DNA of 64,000 nt from Shewanella abyssi (GCF_023284025.1 NZ_JAKIKR010000011.1:34978-98977), one strand, 5' to 3'; shown: positions 14,745 through 24,839, numbered from the stretch's first letter. The notes: generated from the letters alone by a model not told the origin. Numbers and translations are program-made.

Positions 14745-16901
14745 ATGAAGTTTAAGACCTCCTTAGTTGCGCTTTCTATCTCTGCAGCACTTCTTCCCAA
14801 TATCGCTCATGCTCAAGATGAGGATATTGAAGTCATTACCGTGACCGCCAGTAGAATGGACAAGCCGGTGAGTTCTATCCCAAATACTGTGACTATCATC
14901 GACCAAGAGATGCTCGAAGAGCAGTTTAGAACGACTAGAGATCTCTCAACCATCATAGGTAACTTAGCGCCTAGCTTCTCTCCAAGCCGTCAAAAAATGA
15001 GTAATACCGGCGAAACATTGCGCGGTAGAGCACCATTGATCATGATTGATGGCGTACCACAGTCAAACCCTCTACGCAGTGGCGGTCGCTCTGGTCAAAC
15101 TATCGATCCTGCGATGATCGCTCGAATTGAGATCATTCATGGCGCCAATGCGATGCATGGTCTTGGCGCGCAAGGCGGTATCATCAACTACATTACTAAA
15201 AAACCGACAGGCGATAATGAGCATCAGGTTAGCTTTGATGTCACCGTCCCTAACAGCCTTGATGCTGATGGGATTAGTTTTGGTACTAGCTATTCGTTTT
15301 CAGGTGAATCTGAAAACTTAGACATGATTGGTTCTGTCAGTTACCGCAATAATGGCGTTTACTACGATGCTAACGACGACATGATTGGTGTTGATACCAC
15401 TCAAGGTGAGTCAATGGACAGCCAGAGTGCCGATTTCTTTCTTAAGTTAGGTCACAATTTCGATGAGTCGCGCCTTGAGTTAATGGTCAACCATTACAAC
15501 ATGGAAAATAATGGCGACTATATGGCCGTTAAAGGCGATAAAGAAAATGACATTCCAACAGGCGCTATTGAACAAGAGCAGCCATGGGAAGCGGCGAACA
15601 ACCAAGTCACCACCACGAGCCTAACTTACACCCATCAAAACATTGCCGGCCAACAGTTAAACCTACAGTTTTTCAATCAAAACTTTGAAGCTGTTTATGG
15701 CGGCGGCTGCTGGGCTGATTTCTACGACCCGAGCATGGAAGGCAGCGATCAAGTCACCGTATGTGGTACTGGCAGTAACGGCGAGTCACTCTATTATGAA
15801 CAATCGCGTAATAAGTCAGTAAAATGGGGCATGAAGGCATCGATGCTTGCAAAGGATATCGCTAACTCAGGTGTCAGCATTGCTTACGGTTTAGATGTTT
15901 TCCGTGATACCACAGAGCAAGATATGGTGGTCAGCGGCGAATCTTGGGTACCAGAGAGTACCTACGACAACATTGCACCTTTCGCTCAGATAGATTACGA
16001 CATCATCGACAACCTAACGCTATCTGGCGGCATGCGTTATGAATACGCCAAGCTTAATGTCGATGACTATAAAACGCTTTATGGTTATGGCGACAAGAAC
16101 ATTGAAGGCGGCAGCCCTGACTTTACTGAAACACTGTTTAATATCGGCGCGTCTTACAAAGTAAACTCTTCACTGCGGATCTACACCAGCTTTAACCAAG
16201 GCTTTGGTATGCCCGATGTCGGCCGTGTGCTACGTGATGGCGACAACTTCCAAGGTGTTAATCCAAGCATTGAGGATTCCTTAGCATTGGATCCTATTGT
16301 GACCGACAATATTGAATTTGGCGCTGATTACCAAGGTGAATATTTCTCCGCAAAAATTGCCTATTACCGCTCTTCAAGTGACTACGGCGCACGCATGGTC
16401 GATAAAGGCGACGGCAGTGGTTCATTTGTTATTAAACGTGAAAAGAGCGTTATTGAAGGGATAGAGTCAAACATCACTGCTTATCTTGGCGATCATGATG
16501 ATGTCGGCGTTAATATTGCTATCCAAAATGGCGAGTATGATTCCAATGACGATCAAAGTGTTGATACTGATTTAGATGGCGCTAACCTCTCACCAAACCG
16601 TATTAACCTGTTTTGGACACATAATTTCGACAACGATATCTCGACTCGTGTACAAGCAAACTTCTATATGGATAAAGACTTCAAAGATGCCAATAATGAT
16701 GAATATGCCAATTTTGATGGCTACACCACCGTCGATGCATCTGTCGCAATCCCAGTCTACGATGGCACCCTAAGCATTGGTATTCAAAACCTGCTTAACG
16801 AAGACTATTACACCTACTACTCACAAACAGTGGGTAAAGACACCCGCTACTTTAAAGGCATGGGCCGCACGGCAACCATTGGCTTTACGCTTCCTTTCTA
16901 A
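14745..16901 (+). CDS. TonB-dependent siderophore receptor
   Basis: An outer-membrane 22-strand barrel for high-affinity uptake, probably of a ferric siderophore. The internal ATG at 14745 gives a typical signal peptide ending AHA before QDEDIE; the frame opens four codons earlier. The mature N-terminus carries a TonB box (DIEVITVTAS). A plug domain follows, with LRGRAPLIMIDGVPQ and ARIEIIHGANAMHGLGAQGG segments at about residues 80-150, and the protein ends in a C-terminal aromatic, FTLPF, as expected for barrel insertion. The plug resembles the IutA/hydroxamate receptor group, so a hydroxamate siderophore is a reasonable but unproven ligand. A Fur box lies upstream and a strong terminator downstream. 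Confidence 0.9.
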   Translation: MKFKTSLVALSISAALLPNIAHAQDEDIEVITVTASRMDKPVSSIPNTVTIIDQEMLEEQFRTTRDLSTIIGNLAPSFSPSRQKMSNTGETLRGRAPLIMIDGVPQSNPLRSGGRSGQTIDPAMIARIEIIHGANAMHGLGAQGGIINYITKKPTGDNEHQVSFDVTVPNSLDADGISFGTSYSFSGESENLDMIGSVSYRNNGVYYDANDDMIGVDTTQGESMDSQSADFFLKLGHNFDESRLELMVNHYNMENNGDYMAVKGDKENDIPTGAIEQEQPWEAANNQVTTTSLTYTHQNIAGQQLNLQFFNQNFEAVYGGGCWADFYDPSMEGSDQVTVCGTGSNGESLYYEQSRNKSVKWGMKASMLAKDIANSGVSIAYGLDVFRDTTEQDMVVSGESWVPESTYDNIAPFAQIDYDIIDNLTLSGGMRYEYAKLNVDDYKTLYGYGDKNIEGGSPDFTETLFNIGASYKVNSSLRIYTSFNQGFGMPDVGRVLRDGDNFQGVNPSIEDSLALDPIVTDNIEFGADYQGEYFSAKIAYYRSSSDYGARMVDKGDGSGSFVIKREKSVIEGIESNITAYLGDHDDVGVNIAIQNGEYDSNDDQSVDTDLDGANLSPNRINLFWTHNFDNDISTRVQANFYMDKDFKDANNDEYANFDGYTTVDASVAIPVYDGTLSIGIQNLLNEDYYTYYSQTVGKDTRYFKGMGRTATIGFTLPF

Positions 16902-16914
16902 GTTGAAGCAATAA

Positions 16915-16949
16915 AAAAAACCGCTAACGCATCGCGCTAGCGGTTTTTT
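16915..16949. terminator. Terminator between TonB receptor and lgt
   Basis: AAAAAACCGCTA (16915-16926) pairs with TAGCGGTTTTTT (16938-16949), with an inner GCG/CGC pairing in the loop. Symmetrical A and T tracts serve both convergent genes. Confidence 0.92.
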
Positions 16950-16988
16950 ATTGCTCAATTTCTATTGCCTATTGTTCTGTTGTTCTAT

Positions 16989-17777
16989 TTAAGCCGTTTT
17001 GGCTTTGCGCACATAAGGTAAAACGAGTAGCACGATACCCACCAACAGAAAGGGAATACTCAGCAGCTGCCCAGCACTGAAAGTCCATGCATCGGCATAC
17101 ACAGCTTGCTTGACCTTAACCATCTCGATAGCAAACCGAGCACTAAAGATAAGCACCAAGAACAAGCCAAATATGGCTCCGTGTTTCTGCTTCATCTCCG
17201 TCTTCTTATAAACAACCCACAGCAATATGAATGTCGATAAGTATGCGATAGCTTCATAAAGCTGCGCCGGATGACGCGGCAACATATCAACTCGCTCAAA
17301 CACGATCCCCCAAGCTTTGTTAGTGGGTAGACCAAGGATCTCCGAGTTAACGAAGTTAGCCATGCGCACAAAGAAGCCAAAAATGGCTGTCGCTATCGCC
17401 AAACGGTCGAGTAAAAACAGGAACGGCAGCTTAACCTGACGCTGGTAATAATAGAGTGCCAAGATAGCACCGACGCCACCACCATGACTTGCTAACCCGC
17501 CTTCCCATATAGCAAATATCTTAAGTGGGTGACTAAAATAATAGGCTGGGTCGTAAAAGAGGCAGTGCGCTAATCGCGCCCCAACAATAATACCCACCAC
17601 ACAATACATCAGTAAGTTATCCAACGACTCCACGGCTAGCTTTTCTTTTACGTAGATGTGCTTCATTACCTGAAAACCTGAGGCTATCGCCAGCGCAAAC
17701 AATATGCCGTACCAATGTACTTTAAGCCCCATAAAGCTAATCGCTACAGGGTCTACATTCCAAATAAAATGGTCCAA
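16989..17777 (-). CDS. lgt: Prolipoprotein diacylglyceryl transferase Lgt
   Basis: Inner-membrane enzyme that transfers diacylglycerol from phosphatidylglycerol to the lipobox cysteine of prolipoproteins, the first step of lipoprotein maturation. The 262-residue length and roughly seven membrane helices are standard. Diagnostic segments are GGLASHGGGVGA near residue 100 and the Lgt signature FVRMANFVNSEILGLPT near 135-151, followed by PRHPAQLYEA. It would act on the Lpp and the other lipoproteins in this window. In many gammaproteobacteria lgt is next to thyA; here it stands between a TonB receptor and pyrB. Confidence 0.97.
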   Translation of the reverse strand: MDHFIWNVDPVAISFMGLKVHWYGILFALAIASGFQVMKHIYVKEKLAVESLDNLLMYCVVGIIVGARLAHCLFYDPAYYFSHPLKIFAIWEGGLASHGGGVGAILALYYYQRQVKLPFLFLLDRLAIATAIFGFFVRMANFVNSEILGLPTNKAWGIVFERVDMLPRHPAQLYEAIAYLSTFILLWVVYKKTEMKQKHGAIFGLFLVLIFSARFAIEMVKVKQAVYADAWTFSAGQLLSIPFLLVGIVLLVLPYVRKAKTA

Positions 17778-18073
17778 ATTTAACCTTCCAAGTGTGTTGG
17801 TTTACATCGTAAATATGATTTCTTATGCGCAGTTTTACGCGCCAGAAAGCATTTAGCAAGCGCTAAGCGATATTTGCAGCAACAGAATGTTTCAACTGTC
17901 CCATAATTGCCGAAAAATTGACTAATACACCTTTCTGTTACTTACCGCAGATATTCCACTACAACAGAATTTTTGCTATAGTGCCGCCTCAGCCACCCTA
18001 CATAAATTTAGGGCTAATGAGCCGCGATTTAATGCGTGCTATAAAGCCCCCCAGAAATTGGAAATATAGGCTG

Positions 18074-19093
18074 ATGACTCAGTTTCAAGGTTCACATATC
18101 CTTTCGGTAAACCAACTTAGTTTGGATTCCGTACAGAACATATTCGACGTTGCCACCCGAATGACCCCTTATGCCCTGCGGCAGAAACGCACCACCGTTT
18201 TAGACGGAGCGGTGTTGGGTAATCTTTTCTTTGAACCCAGTACCCGTACCCGCATCAGCTTTGGCTGCGCGTTTAGTTTGCTTGGTGGCAAGGTAAATGA
18301 AACCGTGGGCATGGCGTCATCCTCTTTGTCAAAAGGCGAATCACTATACGATACCGCCAGAGTGCTATCGAGCTATTCAGATGTCATTGCGATGCGCCAC
18401 CCTGAAGCGTTCTCTGTAAAAGAGTTCGCAGAGGGTAGCCGCGTTCCAGTCATCAATGGCGGTGACGGTTCAAATGAACACCCGACTCAAGCATTGTTAG
18501 ACCTGTTTACCATCCAAAAAGAGCTCGCTGCAGGTGGACGCGATATTAGCGGTATGCATATCGCTATGGTAGGTGACCTGAAATTTGGTCGTACTGTGCA
18601 CTCGCTTTCTCGCCTGTTATGTATGTATAAGGATGTCAGCTTCACATTAGTGTCACCTAAAGAGTTAGCAATGCCTGACTATGTGATCAATGACATTGAA
18701 AATGCTGGGCATAAGATCACAATAACGGACCAACTTGAGGGCAATTTAGATCGCGCTGATATACTCTATCTAACTCGAATTCAAGAGGAACGCTTCCCTT
18801 CTCAAGATGAAGCAAATAAATACCGTGGTAAGTTCAGACTCAACCAAAGTATTTATACAAAGCATTGTAAATCGAACACAGTGATCATGCATCCGCTGCC
18901 ACGAGACTCTCGTGAGCAAGCAAATGAATTGGATAACGATCTTAATAACCACCCTAACCTCGCCATTTTTAGGCAGGCTGATAACGGTTTATTAATTCGT
19001 ATGGCACTGTTTGCACTGACGCTAGGTGTTGACTCTCAATTAGAGCAATATGAGCGCCCAGTTAATTGGTATTCACGAAAAGCTGAATTTTAA
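18074..19093 (+). CDS. pyrB: Aspartate carbamoyltransferase catalytic chain
   Basis: Condenses carbamoyl phosphate with aspartate in pyrimidine synthesis. The frame is open from 17918, but the ATG at 18074 (MTQFQGSHILSVNQL) fits the known start of this protein and has AATATAGG before it, giving 339 residues. Carbamoyl-phosphate motifs are clear: FFEPSTRTRISF (about residue 60), the SSLSKGESLYDT loop, HPTQALLDL, and near the C-terminus HPLPRDSREQ. No pyrI regulatory-chain gene follows; the next gene is hemL. It belongs to the longer, PyrI-independent-looking class of enzyme with a C-terminal extension. The 156 open bases upstream are probably leader rather than coding. Confidence 0.94.
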   Translation: MTQFQGSHILSVNQLSLDSVQNIFDVATRMTPYALRQKRTTVLDGAVLGNLFFEPSTRTRISFGCAFSLLGGKVNETVGMASSSLSKGESLYDTARVLSSYSDVIAMRHPEAFSVKEFAEGSRVPVINGGDGSNEHPTQALLDLFTIQKELAAGGRDISGMHIAMVGDLKFGRTVHSLSRLLCMYKDVSFTLVSPKELAMPDYVINDIENAGHKITITDQLEGNLDRADILYLTRIQEERFPSQDEANKYRGKFRLNQSIYTKHCKSNTVIMHPLPRDSREQANELDNDLNNHPNLAIFRQADNGLLIRMALFALTLGVDSQLEQYERPVNWYSRKAEF

Positions 19094-19121
19094 TCAGGCT
19101 ACTGACTTTTAAGGATCTAAA

Positions 19122-20411
19122 ATGACCCGTTCCGACGAACTCTTTGAACAGGCTAAAAAATCAATTCCAGGCGGCGTTAACTCTCCAGTCCGTGCATTTA
19201 GTAGTGTGGGTGGTTCTCCACGTTTTATTGAAAAAGCCGATGGCGCATATATCTTCGATGCCGACGGTAACAAGTACATCGATTATGTCGGTTCTTGGGG
19301 CCCGATGATCTTAGGTCATAACCACCCAAAAATTCGTCAAGCAGTACTGACTGCGGTTGAAAATGGCCTATCATTTGGCGCGCCAACCGAACTTGAAATC
19401 ACTATGGCTGAGAAAGTCATCGAAATGGTGCCTTCAATCGAACAAGTGCGTATGGTGAGTTCAGGTACTGAAGCGACCATGAGTGCGATTCGCCTTGCAC
19501 GTGGTTTCACTAGCCGCGACAAAATCCTTAAATTTGAAGGTTGTTACCACGGCCATGCAGACTGCCTACTTGTTAAAGCAGGTTCTGGTGCATTGACGTT
19601 AGGTCAGCCAAGCTCTCCAGGTATTCCTGAAGATTTCGCCAAGCACACCTTAACCGCGACCTATAATGACCTTGATTCCGTTAAGGCACTATTTGAGCAA
19701 TATCCAGATGCGATTTCGTGCATCATCCTAGAGCCCGTTGCTGGCAACATGAACTGCATTCCACCCGTTGAAGGTTTCTTACAAGGCCTACGTGCTATTT
19801 GTGATCAATACGGTGCATTGATGATTATCGATGAAGTCATGACAGGTTTCCGCGTCTCTAAGGGCGGCGCACAGGGTCACTACGGCGTAACACCAGACCT
19901 AACAACATTGGGTAAGGTCATTGGCGGCGGCATGCCAGTGGGTGCTTTTGGTGGTCGTAAAGATGTGATGCAGTTTATTGCTCCTACTGGCCCGGTTTAT
20001 CAGGCGGGTACGCTTTCTGGTAACCCAATTGCGATGTCTGCTGGTCTAGCGCAGATGGAAGCGCTTTGTGAAGATGGCGTCTATGAGCAACTAGCTGCAA
20101 AGACGCAATATATTGCAGAAGGCTTTAAAGCTGCGGCAAACAAGCACGGCATTCCGATGGCAATCAACTACGTTGGCGGCATGTTTGGCTTCTTCTTTAC
20201 TGACCAAGAAAAAGTCACTTCATTTGAGCAAGTCACTAAATGTGATGCTGAGAAATTCCCAGTGTTTTATCATGGCATGCTAGATGAAGGTATTTACTTA
20301 GCACCAAGTGCTTATGAAGCGGGTTTCTTATCTCTGGCTCATGGTGAAGCGGAACTTGAAGCAACATTAGCAGCTGCTGATCGCGTTTTTGCAAAAATGG
20401 CAAAAAGCTAA
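19122..20411 (+). CDS. hemL: Glutamate-1-semialdehyde 2,1-aminomutase
   Basis: PLP enzyme converting glutamate-1-semialdehyde to 5-aminolevulinate, the last step of the C5 heme precursor pathway. The length of 429 residues is standard. Class-III aminotransferase features are visible: the N-terminal [13 protein letters not shown], the [16 protein letters not shown] phosphate-binding region, [12 protein letters not shown] with the PLP-contacting Asp, and [18 protein letters not shown] with the Schiff-base Lys near residue 265. TAAGGATCTAAA just before the ATG supplies the ribosome binding site. It follows pyrB by 28 bp, so the two may be co-transcribed, and a clear terminator follows. Confidence 0.97.
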   Translation: MTRSDELFEQAKKSIPGGVNSPVRAFSSVGGSPRFIEKADGAYIFDADGNKYIDYVGSWGPMILGHNHPKIRQAVLTAVENGLSFGAPTELEITMAEKVIEMVPSIEQVRMVSSGTEATMSAIRLARGFTSRDKILKFEGCYHGHADCLLVKAGSGALTLGQPSSPGIPEDFAKHTLTATYNDLDSVKALFEQYPDAISCIILEPVAGNMNCIPPVEGFLQGLRAICDQYGALMIIDEVMTGFRVSKGGAQGHYGVTPDLTTLGKVIGGGMPVGAFGGRKDVMQFIAPTGPVYQAGTLSGNPIAMSAGLAQMEALCEDGVYEQLAAKTQYIAEGFKAAANKHGIPMAINYVGGMFGFFFTDQEKVTSFEQVTKCDAEKFPVFYHGMLDEGIYLAPSAYEAGFLSLAHGEAELEATLAAADRVFAKMAKS

Positions 20412-20441
20412 CTCAAAATTTAGCGGTTCGGCAATACACCT

Positions 20442-20471
20442 AAAAAGGAACACTAACGTGTTCCTTTTTTT
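20442..20471 (+). terminator. hemL terminator
   Basis: AAAAAGGAACAC (20442-20453), loop TAAC, GTGTTCCTTTTTTT (20458-20471): a 12-bp stem with a T tract. Confidence 0.92.
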
Positions 20472-20845
20472 GTTTATGCCCATGTTCACTATTATCGTTA
20501 ATCGCTGCCTCGGCTTTTTGCCCCTACTGATGTTTTAATAAGCTCACAGCGCGATAATTAAAAACGATATTAGTTAAGCGCTCTAATGTAAGCCCGAGCA
20601 TTAGAGTCAAGCCGTACATGCAACTGCAAAAAAAGCCTATCTCAGAGAATAATGCCAACCAAGCCGCATTAACCCAGCTTTACATCACGCTTTCTCAATA
20701 AACCGGACACAGATAACGGTTGCGTTCCTTTTTTCACTGTGGTCTGATCGCCGCGCTCCATAAAGAAAGCTTAATTTAAGCTTAAATTGCAGTAAATAGT
20801 ACTGATTTCAGTATCCAATATAAAAACCTGTCTGTGAGTAGCCCT
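20472..20845. other. Intergenic upstream of nhaD
   Basis: About 370 bp with no open frame that resembles a gene and no strong hairpin. The last 80 bp are AT-rich with several TTAAGC/GCTTAA-type short inverted sequences (20770-20785) and presumably carry the nhaD promoter. Confidence 0.4.
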
Positions 20846-22093
20846 ATGTTGTACGCATTTCTAATATCGCTTGCTGTACTCGCGTTGTTGAGTATTGTGT
20901 TTGAAGAAGTTACCCATCTCAATAAAGCTAAAACCACGCTATTTTTTGGCTGTATCTCTTGGGTTGTGCTATTTATGGCCGCGGGAGACCCTGGTCATGA
21001 AAAGTTAATTGAACAACAGCTAAACGAAAATCTACTCGAAATTGCCACCTTGTGGTTGTTTCTAATGTCTACCATGACCTTTGTTGCCTACCTTAATGCC
21101 AAGGGTATGATCCAAATACTGGTACAAAAGCTATTCCCACAGCGGGTATCGGTGCGGATGTTAATGCTGCAAGTGGCGCTATTCTCACTGGTACTTTCCG
21201 CCATTTGTGACAATGTGACCGCAACCTTGGTTTCCTTAGGCTTACTCACCACGTTTAAGCTCGAGAAGCAGATGCGCCGTCGCATGGCAGTACTCATCAT
21301 CTTCGCCGTTAACTCGGGTGGCGTTGCGTTAATCACCGGTGATGTGACCACCTTGATGATCTTCCTTGGTGGCCATGTCAATATGTCAGAACTACTGATG
21401 CTATTTGTACCCGCCGCGGTTAGCGTCATGCTATTGGCAGTGCTATTTTCACTTAAGGCTGAAGGGGAAGTCAGTACCACACCAATAAAACGAGAAGTTC
21501 GCGCTGTTGATATCCTCATCGCAATCATTTTCTTTAGCACGATTGTGATGACTATGGTGCTTAATGTTCTGTATGGGATCCCGCCAGTACTGACTTTTCT
21601 GACCGGGCTGTCGGTGATGTTTCTTGCTGGACATACAACGCGCAGCAATAAAGAGGAACTGCAGATCCTCGAGTATATACGTCAAGTTGAGTACGACACT
21701 CTATTGTTCTTTTTAGGGATTTTACTGCTTGTCGGCATGCTTAAAGAGATCGGCACCTTGGATCTATTAACTCAGGTTTATACTCAATTCGACCCCAATA
21801 TCTCTAACTTTGTCGCTGGTATTGGCTCTGCACTGCTCGATAACGTGCCACTCACCGCTGCATTGTTAAAAGCCGAACCCGTGCTCAATACGCCCGAATG
21901 GTTAGGATTAACATACTCTGTAGGCGTTGGCGGATCGTTACTCGTTATCGGTTCAGCAGCTGGCATTATCGCCATGAGTAAAGTAAAGGAGCTCACCTTT
22001 GTTAGCTATCTTAGGTATGTGCCCGCGCTTGCTCTATGCTATTCAGTCGGCTACGCACTCACCTTACTAATGGCTTACCATTTCTATGGCTAG
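20846..22093 (+). CDS. nhaD: NhaD-family Na+/H+ antiporter
   Basis: A polytopic inner-membrane antiporter of about 415 residues and 11-12 helices, exporting Na+ (or Li+) in exchange for protons, as expected for a marine organism. Family features: EEVTHLNKAKTTLFFG near the N-terminus, SAICDNVTATLVSLGL, VNSGGVALITGDVTTLMI, and near the C-terminus GSALLDNVPLTAALL. The polar DNVTA and DNVPLTA motifs resemble the ion-transport motifs of the IT superfamily. A GTG at 20834 is an alternative start; the ATG at 20846 is preferred because GTGAG lies at suitable spacing before it. It is flanked by a strong terminator. Confidence 0.9.
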   Translation: MLYAFLISLAVLALLSIVFEEVTHLNKAKTTLFFGCISWVVLFMAAGDPGHEKLIEQQLNENLLEIATLWLFLMSTMTFVAYLNAKGMIQILVQKLFPQRVSVRMLMLQVALFSLVLSAICDNVTATLVSLGLLTTFKLEKQMRRRMAVLIIFAVNSGGVALITGDVTTLMIFLGGHVNMSELLMLFVPAAVSVMLLAVLFSLKAEGEVSTTPIKREVRAVDILIAIIFFSTIVMTMVLNVLYGIPPVLTFLTGLSVMFLAGHTTRSNKEELQILEYIRQVEYDTLLFFLGILLLVGMLKEIGTLDLLTQVYTQFDPNISNFVAGIGSALLDNVPLTAALLKAEPVLNTPEWLGLTYSVGVGGSLLVIGSAAGIIAMSKVKELTFVSYLRYVPALALCYSVGYALTLLMAYHFYG

Positions 22094-22122
22094 CACGAGC
22101 ACCCACGAAAAGTGATCAGTAT

Positions 22123-22154
22123 AAAAAAAGCCTAACAGTTGTTAGGCTTTTTTT
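22123..22154. terminator. Terminator between nhaD and gspB
   Basis: AAAAAAAGCCTAAC (22123-22136), loop AGTT, GTTAGGCTTTTTTT (22141-22154). A 14-bp symmetrical stem that can stop transcription from both sides. Confidence 0.93.
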
Positions 22155-22188
22155 GTGACGACATTCAGTGACCGATAACTGTCAGCAA

Positions 22189-23211
22189 TTAGATTGCCGG
22201 GACCTTAAACTCGGTGCCCTGTATCGACAGCACCACATCGCGAGGTCTAATCTCTACGATGGTTAACTTTCCTTGGATCTCATCGCCCTGCTGCAGTTCA
22301 GCGCCATCCACATTCAACCAGCGGTTTCCCGCAACGCTGGAGTATACATGGGCATTAATTGTAAATTCTGGTACCTGCAACTGTAAAACTGCCGGCAACT
22401 GTCCATATTTAGGAATAGCATCAGATTTCGGTGTCGTCGGGATAGGGTCTAATTCCGGCCGTGTCACTGGCGTGGCCATCGCGTTTTCTCGCTCGATATC
22501 TTTAAGTGCCGCTTCAAAAGCGGCGACGAGATTATTGTCATTTTGTGGTTTAGGTTTTGAATCTAAACCCACGTCTGCGGCGGCGAGATTGACCTCGTAT
22601 TGCAGCGATGCCAACATATCTTGACCGCGTTGGTTAGCGTTTGCCCCCAATATAATGGGTTCATCCTCATTACTCGTCGCTTGCGGCCTAACTTGAGCGG
22701 GAATTTCTCCGGCTTCAACACTCTGTTGCGCTTTGAGTAATGCCGCCAGTAAATCGTTACCTTCACCATTTTGTTGTGTTACCACAGTGTCGTTTGGCTT
22801 TAGCACCTTGCTGGCAGCTGACAACGATTTTTGACTGACTTGAGATCCATTGTAGGGCATAGCCCTTGCAACAGGCAGCGCGACTTTACCTGCAAGTGTT
22901 ACGCTGGTGTCATTCGCCTGAAACTGATCATTCGACGCTGGTTGACGATTTAGCTGCGAACTCCCTTCGCGCAGTTCAGGTGCCACTGCCTGCTTTGAGT
23001 TAGCCAAGTTTTGTTGCATCAGCATTTGGCTCAACAACCAAGCCACAGCAACTGTTAATAATAACAATAGCGTGAATATTGCGGCACGTTTAGCGACTTT
23101 ATGTTCATGACTAACAGTCTGATACTGTGCGCGAGGTGTCAATACAACATCATGTTGTATACCTTGTGATTGCTGTTTACCTCGTGTCACGGCATCGAGT
23201 AAAATTGACAT
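22189..23211 (-). CDS. gspB: General secretion pathway protein B
   Basis: A 340-residue inner-membrane accessory of the type II secretion system that works with GspA (ExeA) to place the secretin in the outer membrane through peptidoglycan. The N-terminus MSILLDAVTRGKQQSQG is typical. One membrane helix lies at about residues 42-64, followed by a long low-complexity periplasmic linker. The C-terminal 60 residues (VPEFTINAHVYS, then NRWLNVDG and LQQGDEI) form the T2SSB domain. Its start overlaps the stop of gspA by one base (TAATG), showing translational coupling. The rest of the type II cluster is not in this window. Confidence 0.9.
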   Translation of the reverse strand: MSILLDAVTRGKQQSQGIQHDVVLTPRAQYQTVSHEHKVAKRAAIFTLLLLLTVAVAWLLSQMLMQQNLANSKQAVAPELREGSSQLNRQPASNDQFQANDTSVTLAGKVALPVARAMPYNGSQVSQKSLSAASKVLKPNDTVVTQQNGEGNDLLAALLKAQQSVEAGEIPAQVRPQATSNEDEPIILGANANQRGQDMLASLQYEVNLAAADVGLDSKPKPQNDNNLVAAFEAALKDIERENAMATPVTRPELDPIPTTPKSDAIPKYGQLPAVLQLQVPEFTINAHVYSSVAGNRWLNVDGAELQQGDEIQGKLTIVEIRPRDVVLSIQGTEFKVPAI

Positions 23212-24839
23212 TAATATAACCTCTTAGATTGACCCAAACGCGGCCCAACATCACTTAAGTAGAGATTTAATTGCACCAGTGTTTGTGCGCCAGCTATCCC
23301 GTCTGCAGTTAACCCATGTTGACGCTGAAATGCCTTTAAATTTTTCTCTAACTGGCTGTCAAACTCATACACTAATCGAGGTGATGACTCAGTCACTATG
23401 GCTAAACTATTTTCCAACCACTGCAGTTGCGCTTGATTGGCCGATTTTCCAATTTCACTCACTTGATTGTTAGGCGCTTGCCACAGTATTTCAAAGGTTC
23501 CGCTAAAATGTCGAGTAAACCAATCACGCTTAACCCATAGCTGCTGCTCATTAAGTTGCAGTAGCATCTGCTCACCTTGTCTTGCGACCACGGTGCCATA
23601 AAATGCTTGTTGCTGACCGTCCACAAGATAAACCACCGCAGGAAAGTTTAACCTTACGATAGAGTTCCAATTACCTTGCTGCTGATAACACGCTAAGCCT
23701 TGTTGTTTCGCTGATTGGCAGGCTGACAAGCCGATATAAGGTGTTTTATCCCAAAGCCCTAAGATACTGGCATAAGCGCTATCGATGTCGCGACTTTGCG
23801 CAATCGCGTTTCTCAGTACTTGCTGGCTGCTGTTCAATTTAGCTGCCGCGGTATTCACCGGCTTCATGTCGTCATTTGCACTTCTATCAGCCACAGCTGC
23901 AACCGTTTGGCTGTTAATAGCTGAATTCGTTGGTTCGCCAGATTGCTGGCTAAAAAGGTAAAGCGCTGCCGAAAAGGTCAATAGGATTGATGCTGCTAAG
24001 CCCATTGGCAGCCAGATGTTTTTCTTTTCTGCTTCTTCGCCGAACACTTCCCGTGACGCCATATTGATCATCTTGCTATCAATAGGCACTTTAGATTGTG
24101 CGTAACTGGCCATTAAGGCACGCTCGCACAACAGGTTAATCAGCCTTGGAATGCCATCACTGTACTTATGTAACGCCTTAATGGCACTTTTATCGAATAA
24201 AGGTTCATGTCGACCTGCCACTTGCAGTCGATGCTGAACATAGAGTACGACCTCTTCGCGTGTTAGCGGTAATAGATGGTAACGTGCCGTTATTCGCTGC
24301 GCTAACTGACGTAACTCTTGACGTCTAAGGAGCTGCTGTAACTCTGGCTGACCAATTAAAATCACCTGCAATAACTTCTTGGTATCGGTTTCTAAATTTG
24401 TCAGCAACCTCAACTGTTCCAGCACTTCAGCTCTAAGGTGCTGCGCCTCATCAATAATCAGTACCGTATTGCGGCCATTACTATGATTAGTTAGTAGAAA
24501 TGAACTAATCCGATCCGTCAATTGTTTAAGGCTGGGTGATTCACCGTAAGTTATTGCTAACTCATCACATAAGGTCGCCAGCAACTCTAACTCAGTCAAA
24601 GACGGGTTGAGAATAAAAGCGGTGTCGGTGTTATCTGGCAGTTGATTAAGTAAGCAACGGGACACCGTGGTTTTCCCGGTACCCACCTCACCCGTCAGCA
24701 ACACAAACCCCCCCGTTTCGCCTAATCCATAGGTTAGATGTGCTAACGCTTCTCTATGGCGATCGCTTAGAAACAGGTAATGTGGGTTTGGCGCTATAGA
24801 GAAAGGGTTATCATTCAACCCAAAAAAAGCCTTATACAT
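23211..24839 (-). CDS. gspA: General secretion pathway ATPase GspA/ExeA
   Basis: A 542-residue inner-membrane AAA ATPase with a periplasmic peptidoglycan-binding domain. It begins MYKAFFGLNDNPFSIAPNP. Walker A is GEVGTGKTT at residues 50-58 and Walker B is TVLIIDEAQHL near 140, with further ExeA-type sequence to about 265. A membrane helix lies near 275-295, then a periplasmic region, and a C-terminal PG_binding_1 domain (KNLKAFQRQHGLTADGIAG). It pairs with gspB to bind and remodel peptidoglycan for secretin assembly. The gene is divergent from cca. Confidence 0.93.
   Translation of the reverse strand: MYKAFFGLNDNPFSIAPNPHYLFLSDRHREALAHLTYGLGETGGFVLLTGEVGTGKTTVSRCLLNQLPDNTDTAFILNPSLTELELLATLCDELAITYGESPSLKQLTDRISSFLLTNHSNGRNTVLIIDEAQHLRAEVLEQLRLLTNLETDTKKLLQVILIGQPELQQLLRRQELRQLAQRITARYHLLPLTREEVVLYVQHRLQVAGRHEPLFDKSAIKALHKYSDGIPRLINLLCERALMASYAQSKVPIDSKMINMASREVFGEEAEKKNIWLPMGLAASILLTFSAALYLFSQQSGEPTNSAINSQTVAAVADRSANDDMKPVNTAAAKLNSSQQVLRNAIAQSRDIDSAYASILGLWDKTPYIGLSACQSAKQQGLACYQQQGNWNSIVRLNFPAVVYLVDGQQQAFYGTVVARQGEQMLLQLNEQQLWVKRDWFTRHFSGTFEILWQAPNNQVSEIGKSANQAQLQWLENSLAIVTESSPRLVYEFDSQLEKNLKAFQRQHGLTADGIAGAQTLVQLNLYLSDVGPRLGQSKRLY

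Noticed and set aside
21088..21648. Open frame of 186 codons antisense to nhaD
   Set aside because: Antisense shadow of membrane-protein coding sequence, with no upstream signals.
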